Position numbers and translations under genes: made by a program
Notes under the pieces: model-generated
Seen by the model: the letters and a program-made list of their open reading frames with translations, nothing else
Databases searched by the model: none
Told to the model about the DNA's origin: nothing
NCBI GenBank assembly: GCA_911387785.2
Contig: OU426980.1
Coordinates: 118,973,174 to 119,037,173 of the forward strand
Reading direction: 5' to 3'
DNA length: 64,000 bases
DNA from: Aelia acuminata
Taxonomy: Eukaryota; Arthropoda; Insecta; Hemiptera; Pentatomidae
Shown here: positions 46,901-59,120 of the stretch, piece after piece
Position numbering within the stretch: the stretch's first letter is position 1
How the letters are laid out: every line of letters begins with the position of its first letter

Positions 46901-49020
46901 TTATATAATCCATTGAAATAATTAATAATTCAAGTGGAGAATAAAACATAAAAATTTATTTTAACTCAATTTATAAAAAAATTGTCAAGTATTTTGCCTA
47001 TTTTACCGAACCATATGGATTAAAAATGAATTATTTTTTTAATGTTTTTGTATATATATATATATATATATATAGTACATAATAAATATTAATTAATAAA
47101 ATAGTTGTAGAAAGAGTGAATAGTCATACAACGTCCAGACTGGCAAAAGAGAGAAAGTTGTGTGATTTCAACAACTTCCTACAGCATTTTTTTTTTTTTT
47201 TTTTTTTTATCTCACTGATGTCACAACTTTAATTTACAAGTAAGCAGTACAGAACTGTTGGGGAGTTTACACAATAACTCAAACGAAAAACTTTTGAAGT
47301 CTCCAGATCTGTGACTTTTTAATTTCTTTAATTTATCCTTATTTTATGTCCGAACTTTTCAGATTTGCCTGGTGCAGTTTCTAAACGTTGGAAGTGGAGG
47401 AGGGATGGGGAAGAATTCCTCTTCTAGGTCTTGGTAAAATTATTTATAGACTTATAGTTCATAATTTACATACAGTGAAATAAATGATCATTGTTGACAG
47501 AGATTTATAATATTTAAATAAATTAATTATATCATACAACACTGAAATAAATTATTTACAATCATACTAGACAGAGAACCTCAAAACAAGCTTTGCCTCC
47601 TACATATCTAGGGAAAATCAAGACTTCAGGAGATCCCTGTGCTTTCACCTAAACCTCATCACTAGATTTTAAACCAGTGTAAACTGGGTGAGATACAAAG
47701 TTTAAAGACGTTTTCTAAATTTTAAATTTGACAAATAACCTATATTTAACTTCATTAAAATATTACTTTAATATATGTATTGCTATGTTTACCTATCTAA
47801 AAACAAGACATTTTTTAAAAATATGTTTTTAACCTAATGTAGTATTTCTTTTTAATTTTTAATGTATAAATTTATATTATGTATTTGCTTATTAGCGTAT
47901 TATTACTTAATATTAATTTTTTTTTCTTTTTATAAATTCTAGGAGCGTTTACATTTTTACATGTTAAAAATGTTAAAAATTAATAAACGGTTACATTTAT
48001 TGTATTTGCGCTCTGTATGAAGTAGTTCTAGTAAATATCGGATATCATAGCAAGGATGATACAATTCACACTTCCTACACACGATTTATTCTCGGTCAGT
48101 TGCAGCGAAGAGGGGCCAGATGATAAACCCAGCTACTTTATCATAGCACTGCCGTCCAACATAAGCCAAGTTTTTACTCAATTTCATCGTGATATAATAT
48201 GTATCAGTCTGTATGCGTTCAATTAAAAAAAAATATTTGCTTGCATTTTTTTCTTCAATTTTTATTTTGCATATTTAATGTTTTGTTTGCTATAGGAATG
48301 CAAACAATCTATACATGATTTATTTAGGAAAATAGGAAACCATTTATCTTGCCAAGGAGCGTTGAATCTACGTCTTCTACAAACAAGATGAGATTAAGAT
48401 CGTCGGATTACAGATTTCGATAAAAATCTATAATCCAAGGAATAAAAAAAATTAGGTGACGTTACATAGAACAACATTAGTCAAATATACCCTATAGAAC
48501 GAGAAAAAGAAATTTCGAACAGTTTTATTTATTTGTTTATGAATATTATAGTGTTAGGGTTTCCCATAATTAATTTATAGCAATAAATACTTGTTTCAAA
48601 TATGTTCAAAATAACAAAATAATATTGCCTAATGTCGGTATTAGGAATTATAAAAATTAAAATAGGTTTCAAGTTAAGGAGGATAAATTTTGATTGGGAA
48701 AAAGCTCGTTAGATTATTTGTTAAGATCTCTTTCAATGTATAAATAGGAATTTTCGAGAGATTAAAAATGTAAATTTATCACTTATGGTTTTGACTAATT
48801 CCATTTGTAATATTTTCCTTAAATATAAATTAACCATTTTCCAATGGTATTTGAGAAATTCAAGACCAAAGATCTCTTCTATTATTCTTTTTTGTTTAGG
48901 TATTTTTAGATTCGCAATATACACAATTAATTATGGCATTGATCGAATATATTAAAGGTAATATGAGCAATGAAAATCACTAAGGTACTCTAAAGAATGG
49001 TTTTATGGATAAAATAATTT
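43998..49020. other. AT-rich DNA, no gene seen
   Basis: About 5 kb of strongly AT-rich sequence. It has a short (TA)n near 47049-47076 and a T run at 47187-47209. Plus-strand frames near 44672 and 46233 and a minus-strand frame near 48733 are low-complexity. No motif, RNA or element end was recognised. Confidence 0.4.
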
Positions 49021-49084
49021 TAGGTATAAGAACTCCATACCGGAAACGAAGGTAAGAAAAATATGTTTAAAGTCTTCCACGATA

Positions 49085-50150
49085 AAAAATTCTGGGCACT
49101 ATCTTGGTATAAACGTTTAGCTCTTAACATGGATGTTTTAACTATCAAGCTGTTTTTAGTTTCGATATTTTTGTCCAAAACATCGAAGTTAAAACAGATT
49201 TGTTTTTGCAGAAGACAGCGATGTTTTAAAAAAAGTTGTTTTTAACATCGATGTTATGACAAAAACTAACATGTTTTAACATCGATGTTTTGGACAAAAA
49301 ACATCAATATATATGCTCTTAACAATAAAAAGATGTTTTTAACATCAATGACAAAAACAAATATGTTTTAACATCGAAGTTCGGGACAAAAAACATCAAT
49401 GTATATGCTCTTAAAATCCATTAAAAATTTTAGACAACATCAAATATTATTTAACGTCGATGTTTTAACAATAACTAAGTTCTTTTAACATCGATGTTAT
49501 ATACAAAAACAAATATGCTCTTAACATCGATGTTTTAACTATAACAAAGTTGTTTTTAACATCGATGTTATTGTCCAAAACATCGATGTGGAAACATATT
49601 TGTTTTTGCAGAAAACATGTTTAAAAAAAGTTGTTTAAAAAAAAGTTGTTTTAAATATCGAAGTGTTGAACAAAAAACATCAATATATATATATGCTCTT
49701 AACATCGATGTTCTAACAATAAAAAGTTGTTTTTAACATCGATGTTTTAAAAAAATTGTTTTTAACATCGATGTTTTTGACAAAAACGAAAATTTTTTAA
49801 CATCGATGTTATAGCCAAAAAACATAAATATATATGCTGTTAAAATCATTGATGTTTTAACAATAAAAAGTTTTTTTTAACATCGATGTTTTCGACAAAA
49901 ACAAATATGTTTTAACTTCGATGTTTTGGACAAAAACAAATATGTTTTAACAATATCCAAGTTGTTTTTAACAAATTTTTTTTAACAGAAAACATCGATG
50001 TTTTAAAAAAATGGTTTTAAACATAGATGTTTAAAAAAAAGTTGTTTTAAATATCGATGTTTTGAAGAAAAAACATCAATATATATGCTCTTAATATCGA
50101 TGTTCTAACAATAAAAAGTTGTTTTTAACATCGTTGTTTTAGCTCTAACT
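49085..50150. repeat. Array of the palindrome AACATCGATGTT
   Basis: I count eleven exact copies of the self-complementary 12-mer AACATCGATGTT: near 49244, 49278, 49487, 49523, 49558, 49701, 49735, 49764, 49799, 49879 and 49991. There are also about a dozen one-base variants (for example AACATCGAAGTT and AACATCAATG). They are joined by recurring linkers such as ACAATAAAAAGTTGTTTTT, GACAAAAACAAATATGTTTT and ATATATGCTCTTA. Spacing is irregular, so this is a scrambled array rather than a fixed-period satellite. No frame crosses it. Confidence 0.85.
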
Positions 50151-50159
50151 AAGATCAAA

Positions 50160-50222
50160 GTAATCAAAGTAAGTTGGTAAGTTAAAGTTGTGTTTTGATC
50201 GCGCATCACACCAGTTTTTTAT
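50160..50222 (+). repeat. Right end of an ACTTTCACTTACC-family element
   Basis: AAGTAAGTTGGTAAGTTAAA, then GTTGTGTTTTGATCGCGCAT and CACACCAGTTTTTT, match the right ends of family copies 1-3 with a few changes. It lies directly after the AACATCGATGTT array, so the array may be the inner part of a variant member. I could not find the matching left end. Confidence 0.6.
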
Positions 50223-50440
50223 TTATTTAAGATGTTAAAACGTAAAAATTAGACGGAGAATTCTTTTTAAAGATTGCGACTCCAGAAGTTTTTAATCACT
50301 TCATCTAAACGATTCCGATTAGTTTCACAAACAAATTTATACCATTATCCTTCCGGTGGTATATTATAATTTTATTATAATATTCAAACAAAACTCTGAA
50401 AAATTATATAGAAAGTAAATACTGGAAAAATCATCAACAT

Positions 50441-50499
50441 AGATCCCCGGTTAATCAAGGACCCAGATAATCAAACCTCTTATAATCAAGGTTCTACTG
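50441..50499 (-). repeat. pogo/Tigger-like terminal repeat
   Basis: On the minus strand the sequence starts CAGTAGAACCTTGATTATAA, followed by GGTTTGATTATCTGGGTCC and TTGATTAACCGGGGATC. This CAGTAGAACC-TGATTAT form with inner repeats is typical of pogo/Tigger-type ends. No partner end or transposase is seen in the window. Confidence 0.55.
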
Positions 50500-53344
50500 T
50501 ATGCTTATCTGTCTACCATTTATATGGGCTTACCCGTGAATTTGCATATGATAAGCGGATACCTATAAACGACAAATGGTGCTGGTATTAAGGTGTTATA
50601 AATAATAAACTGATAATTTTTCAAATCAGATACATTCAAAACTATTTATAAATAAGAGCATTTTCATAGTAATATAATCGTTTTCAATTCATTTTTCTGT
50701 AATTAAGTATCGAGTTGCATCCTACAAAATTTTCTCCTTCATTTTCGATGCACAATGAACTGTTAAATTAGTAAGAGATTGTTGTTAGTATATCTGTCTT
50801 CCATTATTCGAGGTATTCATTCACGTATACAGTTTTGTGTTATAAATCCCGCGAATGATTTAAATTTGAGAAACTTCTTTTCGATTTTCGTGTTAAATAT
50901 GGCTGCTGGCACCTTCGATTTTAATGCAGTATAGGTAACCTAAAGTCGTAAACTCGAAAGCGCATCGAGAAGTTTGTTGGTTTTTTTTTTAAGTAATTGG
51001 TAAAGTAATCCAATCCAGCATAAAAACGGACATTAGTTAGCATGAACTTCAGAATAACATTACTGTTTCACCATTACCAAGCCCAAATAAATTAGCAATG
51101 TTTCTACATCGGCCACTGTTTCCCAGTCTTTACAATACTAAAAACAATACAACAGAAACTGGCTACTGCCTTTGTGAAAAGAAAGGAACTTCGTGAATTT
51201 CATTTAATATAAATTAAATTGGTCTGTTCTTTAAGTATTTCTTCATTGTTTTTATCAAGTTGATGGCCATCTTCTTTTTCACCTGAGCTAGTTATTAAGG
51301 CATTTAATCTAGAAACACTGCTTTGTTACTTCGTATTGCCATTTTTAAATCAAGAATCAGAACTGCATAAACAATGCATAAACAACAGAAGTTTGTTTGC
51401 AGTGTAAGCATAACTTCCTATGATTGGTGATTGAACATTACAAATGTGCAAACTTCAGATATTTGAAGTATGAAAATTCAAGCTAACTAATGGGTGTTTC
51501 AAGATTATCATATAAAATAAAGTTTTAACAAGTTTTAAAAAATGTTGAATGTCTAATCTTTGTTAGAGGAATGCAATATAAATTAAATAAGAGAAAAGGG
51601 TTTATTTTTTTTTTTTCCCCTTTTGACCCCTGAATGTCACGAGTCAAAGGGTTTGACCTCTGAACGTCATGAGGTGCGTTTCCGAAAATAGGGTTCCCGA
51701 AGGGTGATATTTTTTAATTTGACAATAATATATTTTTGACTTATATAAACATAAAAATAGAAAGAAAATACAAACATTCATTTATTTATACTCTTGAGAT
51801 GAAACTCGTTAAAACAGCTAGACAGTTAAAACAATATTAATGTCATGCATTAGCCATGATGTTAGGAAATCGACATTGTACATGTTGTATACACCATGAC
51901 AGTCTAATAATGTAACTTCATGCCGTTATATTTGTAGAGTGGCTATAACCACTTTGCCCCAGCCCCCTCGGTCATCCGCACAGCAAAATCCTATCTTCCG
52001 CTCTAACCATCCTAAAGTAAAATAAAAGGGTCCAACGGCACTCCTAAGAGGATCCCGATAAGAGGTGTGCCCCAGACAGCGAGGATAATGGTTAGTGTGC
52101 CTGTATCATGGCTCACAATTGGCTATTTCTTATTTAAAGGGTCCCAAGATAGGAACCTCGGGGATTTACTGTGTCGCCAACCCTTTCCAAAACAACATTT
52201 CTTACCCCCAAATACCAAATCCAATCTAACCCTCAGCCTCTTTTCTCCCCCCCCCCCACCCCTCCAACATCCCCCACTCCCGAGAGGGATGTATTTATCC
52301 CCACTTGAAGCCATTAGATTCGCAAACACATTAAAAGCTGGATATTTTCCTTTTCATTATTTTTCAATAACTGTTTTAGGAGGGAACGGGCTCTTCACCG
52401 AGCTGTAACCAACTCACAGGATGAATTTAAAAATCGATATTATTTAATCCATTCATTTAATTTTTGCGGTTGATGGCAATTTTTTAAAGCCTAGTATTTC
52501 AAAGTATAAAATAACAATTCAAAAAATTAATAAATAGCTAATAATGGAAAAAAATATGCGTTCTCTTTAGAATATAAGGGTCTAAGTGACAATTTTGAAA
52601 AAATCAATTTATATGCGGAACAGGGTAGTAAACATTTGTGAGCTGGTTGCCAACCATATGTTTTTTATAAATGTTTTGTTATGCATTTTCTATCTAGTAA
52701 CAATGGATTGTTAATCGTTTGGTGTTTTTAGGTATTATAGTTTGTGTATTATTGAGATCTATTATTTTGTTTTATGTTTCTATTAATAAAATTGGTGTTA
52801 TTAGCATGAGATTAGCTCCAATTTGTTACAAGCTTAGAAATGTAAAGAAATTGAAGTGTATTTAATGACATTGATATGAATGTTGAAATTTGATAAATTG
52901 TTAAAAAACTTAATAGTTTTCACTCTCCCTCCGCACCCAAAACATATATATGATAACATTTGTCTAGAATTAACCCTTTTACATTATTATAAAACACGGG
53001 AACAACATCTGTTGCCAATTCCATCAACCCTTATCTTTTTTTTTATGTTTTAATACTTATTTTGCAGTCGGGTCGGAATCAAATCAAAGATTATAAAAAT
53101 CGGTCCAGTCATTTCTGATTTATGAATTGTGTAACTAATACGACATTGTTTATATCTATAATAGAATATAAAACAAAGTTAGAACTAATATTGAAAATCA
53201 AAGAGCTGATTGAGATTACAGAATTAAAAAAAAAATTAATGCAATATTGAATATTTGTATATTCTAACATTTTTTGCAATATACGTACCGAAATTCAAAC
53301 ATATCGAAAAGTTTAAATTACCAACAGGTTGTTCATCATTCACA
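50500..53344. other. Unassigned DNA, no gene seen
   Basis: Mostly AT-rich. The patch at 51940-52410 is GC-richer, with a C run near 52246-52257. A box A-like GGATAATGGTTAGTGTGCC occurs near 52083, but no box B follows, so a SINE cannot be supported. Confidence 0.35.
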
Positions 53345-54160
53345 TAAGAATAATACACTATTTTGAAGGCCTTCGGAAGCCTTGAAATATATTAATCAGT
53401 CGGATAAAAGCCAATTTGTAATATTAACAGGCAACTTAAGCTCATTACAAGCAATAAATAATTTTAAAAACATAAACAGTAACAACATCCTATAGGACAA
53501 CATTGAATTACATTAAAAATCACAAAAAAATGATAAAAACGTAATGTTCATATGGGTCAAAGCTCACGTAGGGATTTCAGAAAATGAAAAAGTCTATCAA
53601 AAGGGGCTATTTATACAGGCGAGCCAGTCAACATTTCTGTCTTATATACTGATTTTCATAAAGTAATTAAAGAAGATTGAAGGAACACTTGGCAAGAAAA
53701 ATCCCAAAAAGGCCCATATAAATCAATATTTCCAGACATTTCACGTGAGCCATGGTTTTCAATAACAAATCTGTATAGAAACGAAGTCAAAATATATTGT
53801 AGATTTAGGTCAAACCATGGATTATGCAACAGATATTTACATCGAATAGGGATTTCAAACTCGGCCCAATGTGAAAATTGTTTTAATCCCAAAACAATGT
53901 ACCATATTATCATGGAATATGAAGCCTACGAACCCCATAGAAGAGAAATTTTAAAAGCCCTCGGCAATAGCAAGATCATATACAAACAAATAGTGTCACT
54001 GAATAGCGGGGAACAGATAGTTAGCGTTGTAAAATACTTTAAATCTATTAAGAAATATATTTAATCGAAAATAGGCTACAATTTTCATTCTGGCTGTATG
54101 GATTTATCCAATGCCATTAATAAAAATAAAATAAAAAAGTAAATAAAAAAAAGTAAAAAT
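53345..54160 (+). pseudogene. Non-LTR retrotransposon fossil: RNase H and zinc knuckle
   Basis: Broken frames read ALKYINQSDKSQFVILTGNL then SSLQAI (about 53382-53455), and VMFIWVKAHVGISENEK (about 53542-53595). This is the end of an RNase H domain with its WVKxHxGIxxNE block. After frameshifts and a stop come FPDISREPWF and RNEVKIYCRFRSNHGLCNRY, then CENCFNPKTMYHIIMEY, a CCHH/CCHC-type knuckle whose last Cys is lost. The end is an A-rich tail at 54120-54160. RNase H places it near the I/Loa/R1 groups. It is non-functional. Confidence 0.75.
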
Positions 54161-55354
54161 TTTGATCCTCAAGGAGACAAACCTCATCACTAAGATTTAG
54201 ACATATTATTTTTTATTTTACATATGTAAGAATGAATAGATGAAGGAATAATGGTTTTGTATATTATATATGAATGTATGTGTGTAAATATTCATTTATA
54301 AATTTTGAATTATTTACTACCCAAAACACAACAATCACTTGCGGCACATAATAATGGCCACAATGTGCCAGCAACCAATCAAATTCCACTTAGACCCCTT
54401 TTCTTCTAAGACCCACATATACAATCTAAAAAAAAAAGTTTATATAAGCTTCTACGAAAATTCAGATGATTGGAATTCACATAAATGATTACGTGTAACA
54501 CTAAAATCCATGGAGCTGTAACTCAATACTAATAATAACTTAATTTTATAAGCCATACTGTTTTATCCATGTTAGTTTTTATGGCATTAGAGTGGAATCG
54601 CAGAATATACATTAGGTAGTTGATTTGTGTTGAAATCAGGAAACTAAAAAAACACTAAAAAACTTTTATTCAATAAAAACAAGAATATATTTCAATGTTT
54701 TGGAGGTGCTGAATTCGAATCTGACGTCTTTACTCAAATAAAGTTTCAAAAGTGAAAATTTTGGTCCCCGAATCATGTCAATGTCGTTATATAAACTTGA
54801 GATATAAAATATAGTAGCTTAAATGTTATTTTTTTTTCTCGGTTTTTAGAGCTCATTGGGGCGAACGGCAAAATACGTGTCTAATGTTTTGTGAACAAGA
54901 ACCTCCAAAACATTCTTTGTCGGTGAGAGTGTGGACTACAGGAGATCATGCAAATAATGACACATGGTAAAAGGTGGGAGTGGTGGGGGGGGGGGGGGGG
55001 GAGGAAATCATCTTTTACAGTATTGAAATGTTGAGGTTGAAGTGGTGTCAATGAAAGAGTAATGGACAGTGGTAAATAGAAGAATACTGGCAGAAGAGAA
55101 GGAGGTGAAATAAAGATGTTTGTGGTGACGATTGAAAAAATATTTATTTAAAAATATTGTTTCTATTTTAATTCTCATTTACGAGGGGTGTAAAGAGAGT
55201 TCTATGCCAGGTATTTATAATAGCCTTCAGATCAAACAGATAAGCTGAGTGGGGTCAAAGGTCATTGTTTACTTATTATAAAGTTCTTATCTCTCTAATG
55301 CCACCTATCAATTTAGGTCAGTTTCTTTCAGACTGTTGTGAGTTACAGGTCGAT
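54161..55354. other. AT-rich DNA, no gene seen
   Basis: A G run of about 15 lies near 54986-55001. Nothing else was recognised. Confidence 0.4.
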
Positions 55355-55634
55355 TTAAAAATATCTAATTTTGAGCTCCGTGCAATGATAAATATTTTGA
55401 AAAAAGGGGATGGGGCCGAAGGTAATTTTTTGAAGATATGTTTGCAGCTTTGAGGGACTCTGCCCCATCGTATGACGCTCAATAAAGGGACCGTACTCTT
55501 CAAAGCTGACCGACAAAACCTTGAAGATGATGACCAATCTGTGCAGCCGTCAACATCACCGAAGACAACATATCCAAAGTTGAAAGTTTGGTGATGGCAG
55601 ATCGTCGTCTTACTGTCAGGTACCTACTTACCGC
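55355..55634 (+). pseudogene. mariner-type transposase fossil, N-terminal part
   Basis: The frames read NFELRAMINILKKGDGAEGN, a first helix-turn-helix like that of mariner transposases. Then comes KADRQNLEDDDQSVQPSTS, the GRxSLEDDxRSGRPST linker in altered form. After a frameshift comes TEDNISKVESLVMADRRLTV followed by RYL, the second DNA-binding helix. The sequence stops at 55634, where a different repeat starts with CAGAGTTGGGC, so the catalytic DDD part is missing. Confidence 0.75.
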
Positions 55635-55850
55635 CAGAGTTGGGCACTATCCGAGTAAAAAAGTACTAGTTTCGGATACTAGATACTTAGTTACAGATAC
55701 TTTTGTACTCGGATACTGTACTCGAATCCCTCCAAAATTTTCAAATGTATCCGAGTACTTCTCGTATCTGTCAGATTCGGATACAGTGACTACTCGTATC
55801 TGTCCGGACAGATACCCGAGTATCTGTGAGTACTTCGGTATTTAGTTATT
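55635..55850 (+). mobile_element. hAT-like end with GTACTCG/CGGATAC repeats
   Basis: Begins CAGAGTTGGGCACTATCCGA, a start typical of many hAT-superfamily ends, and cuts off the mariner fossil. The next 200 bp hold many short motifs in both directions (GAGTACT, CGGATAC, CGAGTA). They resemble subterminal transposase-binding repeats. No matching right end was found. Confidence 0.5.
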
Positions 55851-55899
55851 TTTTTCCGGATACTATTTCGGATATTTCTACTTCTGGGGCTGGGTTGTT

Positions 55900-56720
55900 T
55901 ACAATTCCATTATTATTCTAATATTCTATTAAAATTATAAACAAATTATTAGTATTAAGCCGTCAACATTTTATCGCTTCGAAATAAGGGTGCAATATCC
56001 AAAGCGTTAATTTTGACAAAAAGTAATAATTTAAAAAAAATATATAGGAATATTCCATTGTGAAAATTATTTACTTTTTTTATCTTTTCGGATTTTTAAA
56101 ATTGTAAACTACTGTGATGATAATAGTGGCTTATAATTGGAAAATACTACCGATTTTAAAATTCGATGCTGGTGGGGGGGACATTTTATTAACTTTCCGT
56201 TTTCTTCGAGATGAGTCTTTATGGTAACGGCAGATTTTGAAAATAGTAACATTTTTAAAATTTGGTTGGGGAGGGCGTTACTAAGATTTTTTTTTAACTT
56301 CTGATTAATTTGTTATGAGTGTCAGTCTCTATTTTTACGTGTTCGTAGATTTTGAAAAAGTATTAATTTTTAAATTCAATCTTGGTGGTGGTGGCGGTCG
56401 GGGGGGGGGGGGGGGGGGGTATTCCTCATTCCACAACTTTAAATTCACGGAATATTTTTAAATGTGGGAATATTCTTCATGTTTACCTAAGCATATTAAA
56501 TCATGACCAGGTAACCATTAACATTAATATTTATTTTAAAGTTCGAGTGGGGAGGGGCCTATAATATTGAAAACGGTAACATTTTCGAATTTCTTTTAAA
56601 CGGGTGTCCATTACTATGTTATGGACGGTATTTTTGAAAAAAAATATTCATTTTGTTTTTTAATAGGGGTGGAGAGGGGTGGAAGGCGCACTATAAAGAA
56701 GTTAGATTTTCGGAGTTCTT
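55900..56720 (+). repeat. Diverged G-rich tandem repeats
   Basis: At least four loosely similar units of roughly 150-200 bp. Each has an AGTAACATTTTTAAAATT-like part followed by a G-rich run (near 56173, 56268, 56400 and 56550). A G run of about 20 lies at 56400-56419. Similar C-rich units in opposite orientation occur at 63590-63860, beyond the tRNA array. Confidence 0.45.
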
Positions 56721-56816
56721 TCACACAGAGGTCCAATATTATGTATATAAAAAATGAAAAAAAGTATGTAAAAAAGAAGTGATATAATAATATAGAGCTA
56801 CATCGATAGTAGCGGA

Positions 56817-57015
56817 TACCTATGAAATCAAAACTAGGATTTGAGGACGCGGAAGATGTTAGAGTAAGTAGATGAAATTATCCCTTTATCTAGGTCATAG
56901 ATTACAGTATCATTTTCCCCTGATGGATAAATATGGATTTTGAGAGGAGTCGTTTATCATGATTAGGTACAGTAGCTAATACAGAGGGGTTCTCAGAATG
57001 AAAATAATGGTTATA
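56817..57015 (-). pseudogene. PLE endonuclease remnant, older copy
   Basis: On the minus strand this matches the end of the GIY-YIG frame and its stop region at 21.1-22.0 kb, including the NPSVLATVPNHDKRLLSKSI segment. Substitutions and small gaps are many; for example Glu in the LLSES motif is Lys here. Nothing of the PLE 3' sequence is left on its outer side. Confidence 0.75.
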
Positions 57016-57017
57016 GT

Positions 57018-57430
57018 ACAGGAGCCAGATGCAACAAATCTCACCCATAGAACATACACCTAAAAATTTCAGCATTTTTAGAAACCACAGAGTCAAGTGC
57101 GAAACCGACAGTCTGGCAGCGATAAAATTCTTACTAATGCCTTAAAAATTAATTTGAATAATTAATTTTTTTCATAAAAATTCACCCATAAAACATACGG
57201 ATGAAATATGGCTTAATCGTTGGGTTTTTATTTCTGTAGAAAGGGAAAATCCTCTGGCAGCGATAAAACTCTTACTAGTACCTACCAGACGCGCGCGAGA
57301 ATCACAAAAACTCACCCATAAAACATACGATTCATTCTTGTGCCAATTTATTCAAAAAGGTTCCTAAACACGAAATTCGGTAGTCTGGCTGGTTAAAAAT
57401 TCTTACTAATACCCGTCAGACGCGTTTATA
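57018..57430 (+). repeat. Three diverged ~140-bp tandem units
   Basis: Each unit has CTCACCCATAAAACATACG or a variant (near 57038, 57180 and 57311). Each also has a second block, CTGGCAGCGATAAAATTCTT then ACTAATACC-CAGACGCG (near 57110, 57255 and 57380). No coding potential. The unit resembles nothing else in the window. Confidence 0.7.
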
Positions 57431-57471
57431 AGTTAAAAAATCGTTCCGATCCAGGTGAACGTTTGCCTTAT

Positions 57472-57634
57472 TTTTACTTTCACTTACCTATATATGAAAT
57501 ATATAGTAAGTGGAAGTATTGCGATCGTGAAAAATTTCGACTTCCGGTTTTCAACGGAAATACACGTTTTGGGGTCCCCTGAGTCCAATTAACCAAGTCC
57601 GCGAAATGGTCTGTGTGTGTGTGTGTGTGTGTGT

Positions 57635-57717
<83 letters not shown>

Positions 57718-58418
57718 CAGACTAGCTCAAAAACTATAAACCGTGTGAACCTGAGATTGGGTATTTAGTGTACGTATATGCCCGCGATGTGACAGCAAAA
57801 ATTTCATCAAAATTGCTCAAATGGAGGGGGTACTTTGTTTAATAACTTTTTAAGTTTTTTTCGATTTTCTCAAAAACGGCTCTAACGATTTTGATTAAAC
57901 TGAGTATTTGATCTATTTATATGCCCGAGGTATGACTGTAAAAATTTCATCAAAATTGATCAACCGGAGGGGGGAATTTACTTAATAAATTTTGTATCAT
58001 TTTCACGTGTTTTTTTAATTTACTCAAAAACGGCTTACACGATTTTGATCAAACTGGGTATTTATGTATGTATATGCCACAGATGTGATAGCCAACATTT
58101 CATCAAGATTGATCAACCTAAGGGGACACTTTATTTCATAACTTTTTTTCTAATTTTTAGATTATCTCAAAAACGGCTTTAACGATTTTCTTCATATTCG
58201 TCATGTTTAATGAAAATTGAGTGTTATTTAATATCAGGTAAGCGTTATCATTATTAAAATGTTCTGAGGGGTTTATAGAGCAAATGAAAACAAAAATAAG
58301 AAGTGAATGTGGAAAATGTGTAACTTTGAGAAGTGGCATTAACAAAACGCATTAATTTCTTATCTAAGTAAGTTGGTAAGTGAAAGTTGTGTGTTGCGCG
58401 CACGCACCAGATTTTTCC
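57472..58418 (+). mobile_element. ACTTTCACTTACC-terminal repeat family, copy 3
   Basis: Left end TTTTTACTTTCACTTACC with the CTATATATGAAATATATAG hairpin. The right end reads GGTAAGTGAAAGTTGTGTGT, TGCGCGCACGCACCAG and ATTTTT. It is the most complete copy for structure: left end, GGTCTG, (GT)n tract, then about three inner repeats (57720, 57868, 58022, partial 58163) and the right end. It is used above to define the insertion inside copy 1. Confidence 0.8.
57611..57714. repeat. (GT)n microsatellite inside copy 3
   Basis: GT tract of about 104 bp with one CT interruption near 57638. It lies at the same position as the 328-bp tract of copy 1. Confidence 0.97.
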
Positions 58419-58924
58419 ATTTAATTTTTATTTATGAGCATTTCTAAATGTTCTAAGAAATCATTTTTAGGGGCTTAACATTCACATTTAGCAAAAATAA
58501 TTATTACTATCGATGCTAATTATTTATATCAGACTTAAAAAGCATACTACCAAGCATTATTTCTTGGGACGAAGAGGACTTATTGTCCAGTCCATGTATT
58601 TTTGTTGCTCCAAAATAACTTCCTGTATGATCATTGATTAGTGTGAAAACATAAATGTAATGTTTTAAGCAAATTCTTTGTAGTATTAAAGTCATCTTTT
58701 AAAAGTTATTTTTTTATTGATTCGCCAGATTTTTCTAGAATTTACGTTTAAAATGTTTAATTAATTATAAGTACTTCTTTGAGTAGATTTAATGTACAAA
58801 TTTTCATTCTGTCATAAAAAGAAATATTGTTCTAAAAATATTAAAAAACAAAAACAAACTATTTTATTATGAAATGTGAAAAACCGGAATCATATAAATA
58901 ATGCCCAGGTCTGCTTGTGTGTAC
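58419..58924. other. AT-rich DNA, no gene seen
   Basis: Nothing recognisable. Confidence 0.4.
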
Positions 58925-59120
58925 TCTCAGTTTTATCTAATTATTGAGTCCAGATATGAAAAATTTTTATACTGTACCATCTATTGTATATTGCTAGTTT
59001 TACAATTCCTTATCTTAAGTTTACACCTGATCGTTGTGTACCCTTTCACTTCAAAAGGGTTGGGTTTCCCCGCAGTAAACCCTTTGAAGTCGGCAAATTA
59101 ACCTGTTCTACCTCTACCCT
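58925..59120 (+). repeat. PLE 3' region remnant
   Basis: Matches the sequence downstream of the GIY-YIG frame at about 22150-22345, from the GAGTCCAGA region through CACTTCAAAAGGGTTGGGTT and TCCCCGC to GAAGTCGGCAAATTAACC. The 3' hairpin is kept, with changed but still pairing bases (see findings). No coding sequence or ribozyme motif remains. Confidence 0.7.

Noticed and set aside
49063..49245. 60-codon frame in the palindrome array
   Set aside because: It crosses recurring array linkers and has no protein-like composition.
52067..52408. 113-codon frame and a tRNA-like box A near 52083
   Set aside because: The frame crosses a C run and is low complexity; no box B follows the box A-like motif, so neither a gene nor a SINE can be supported.
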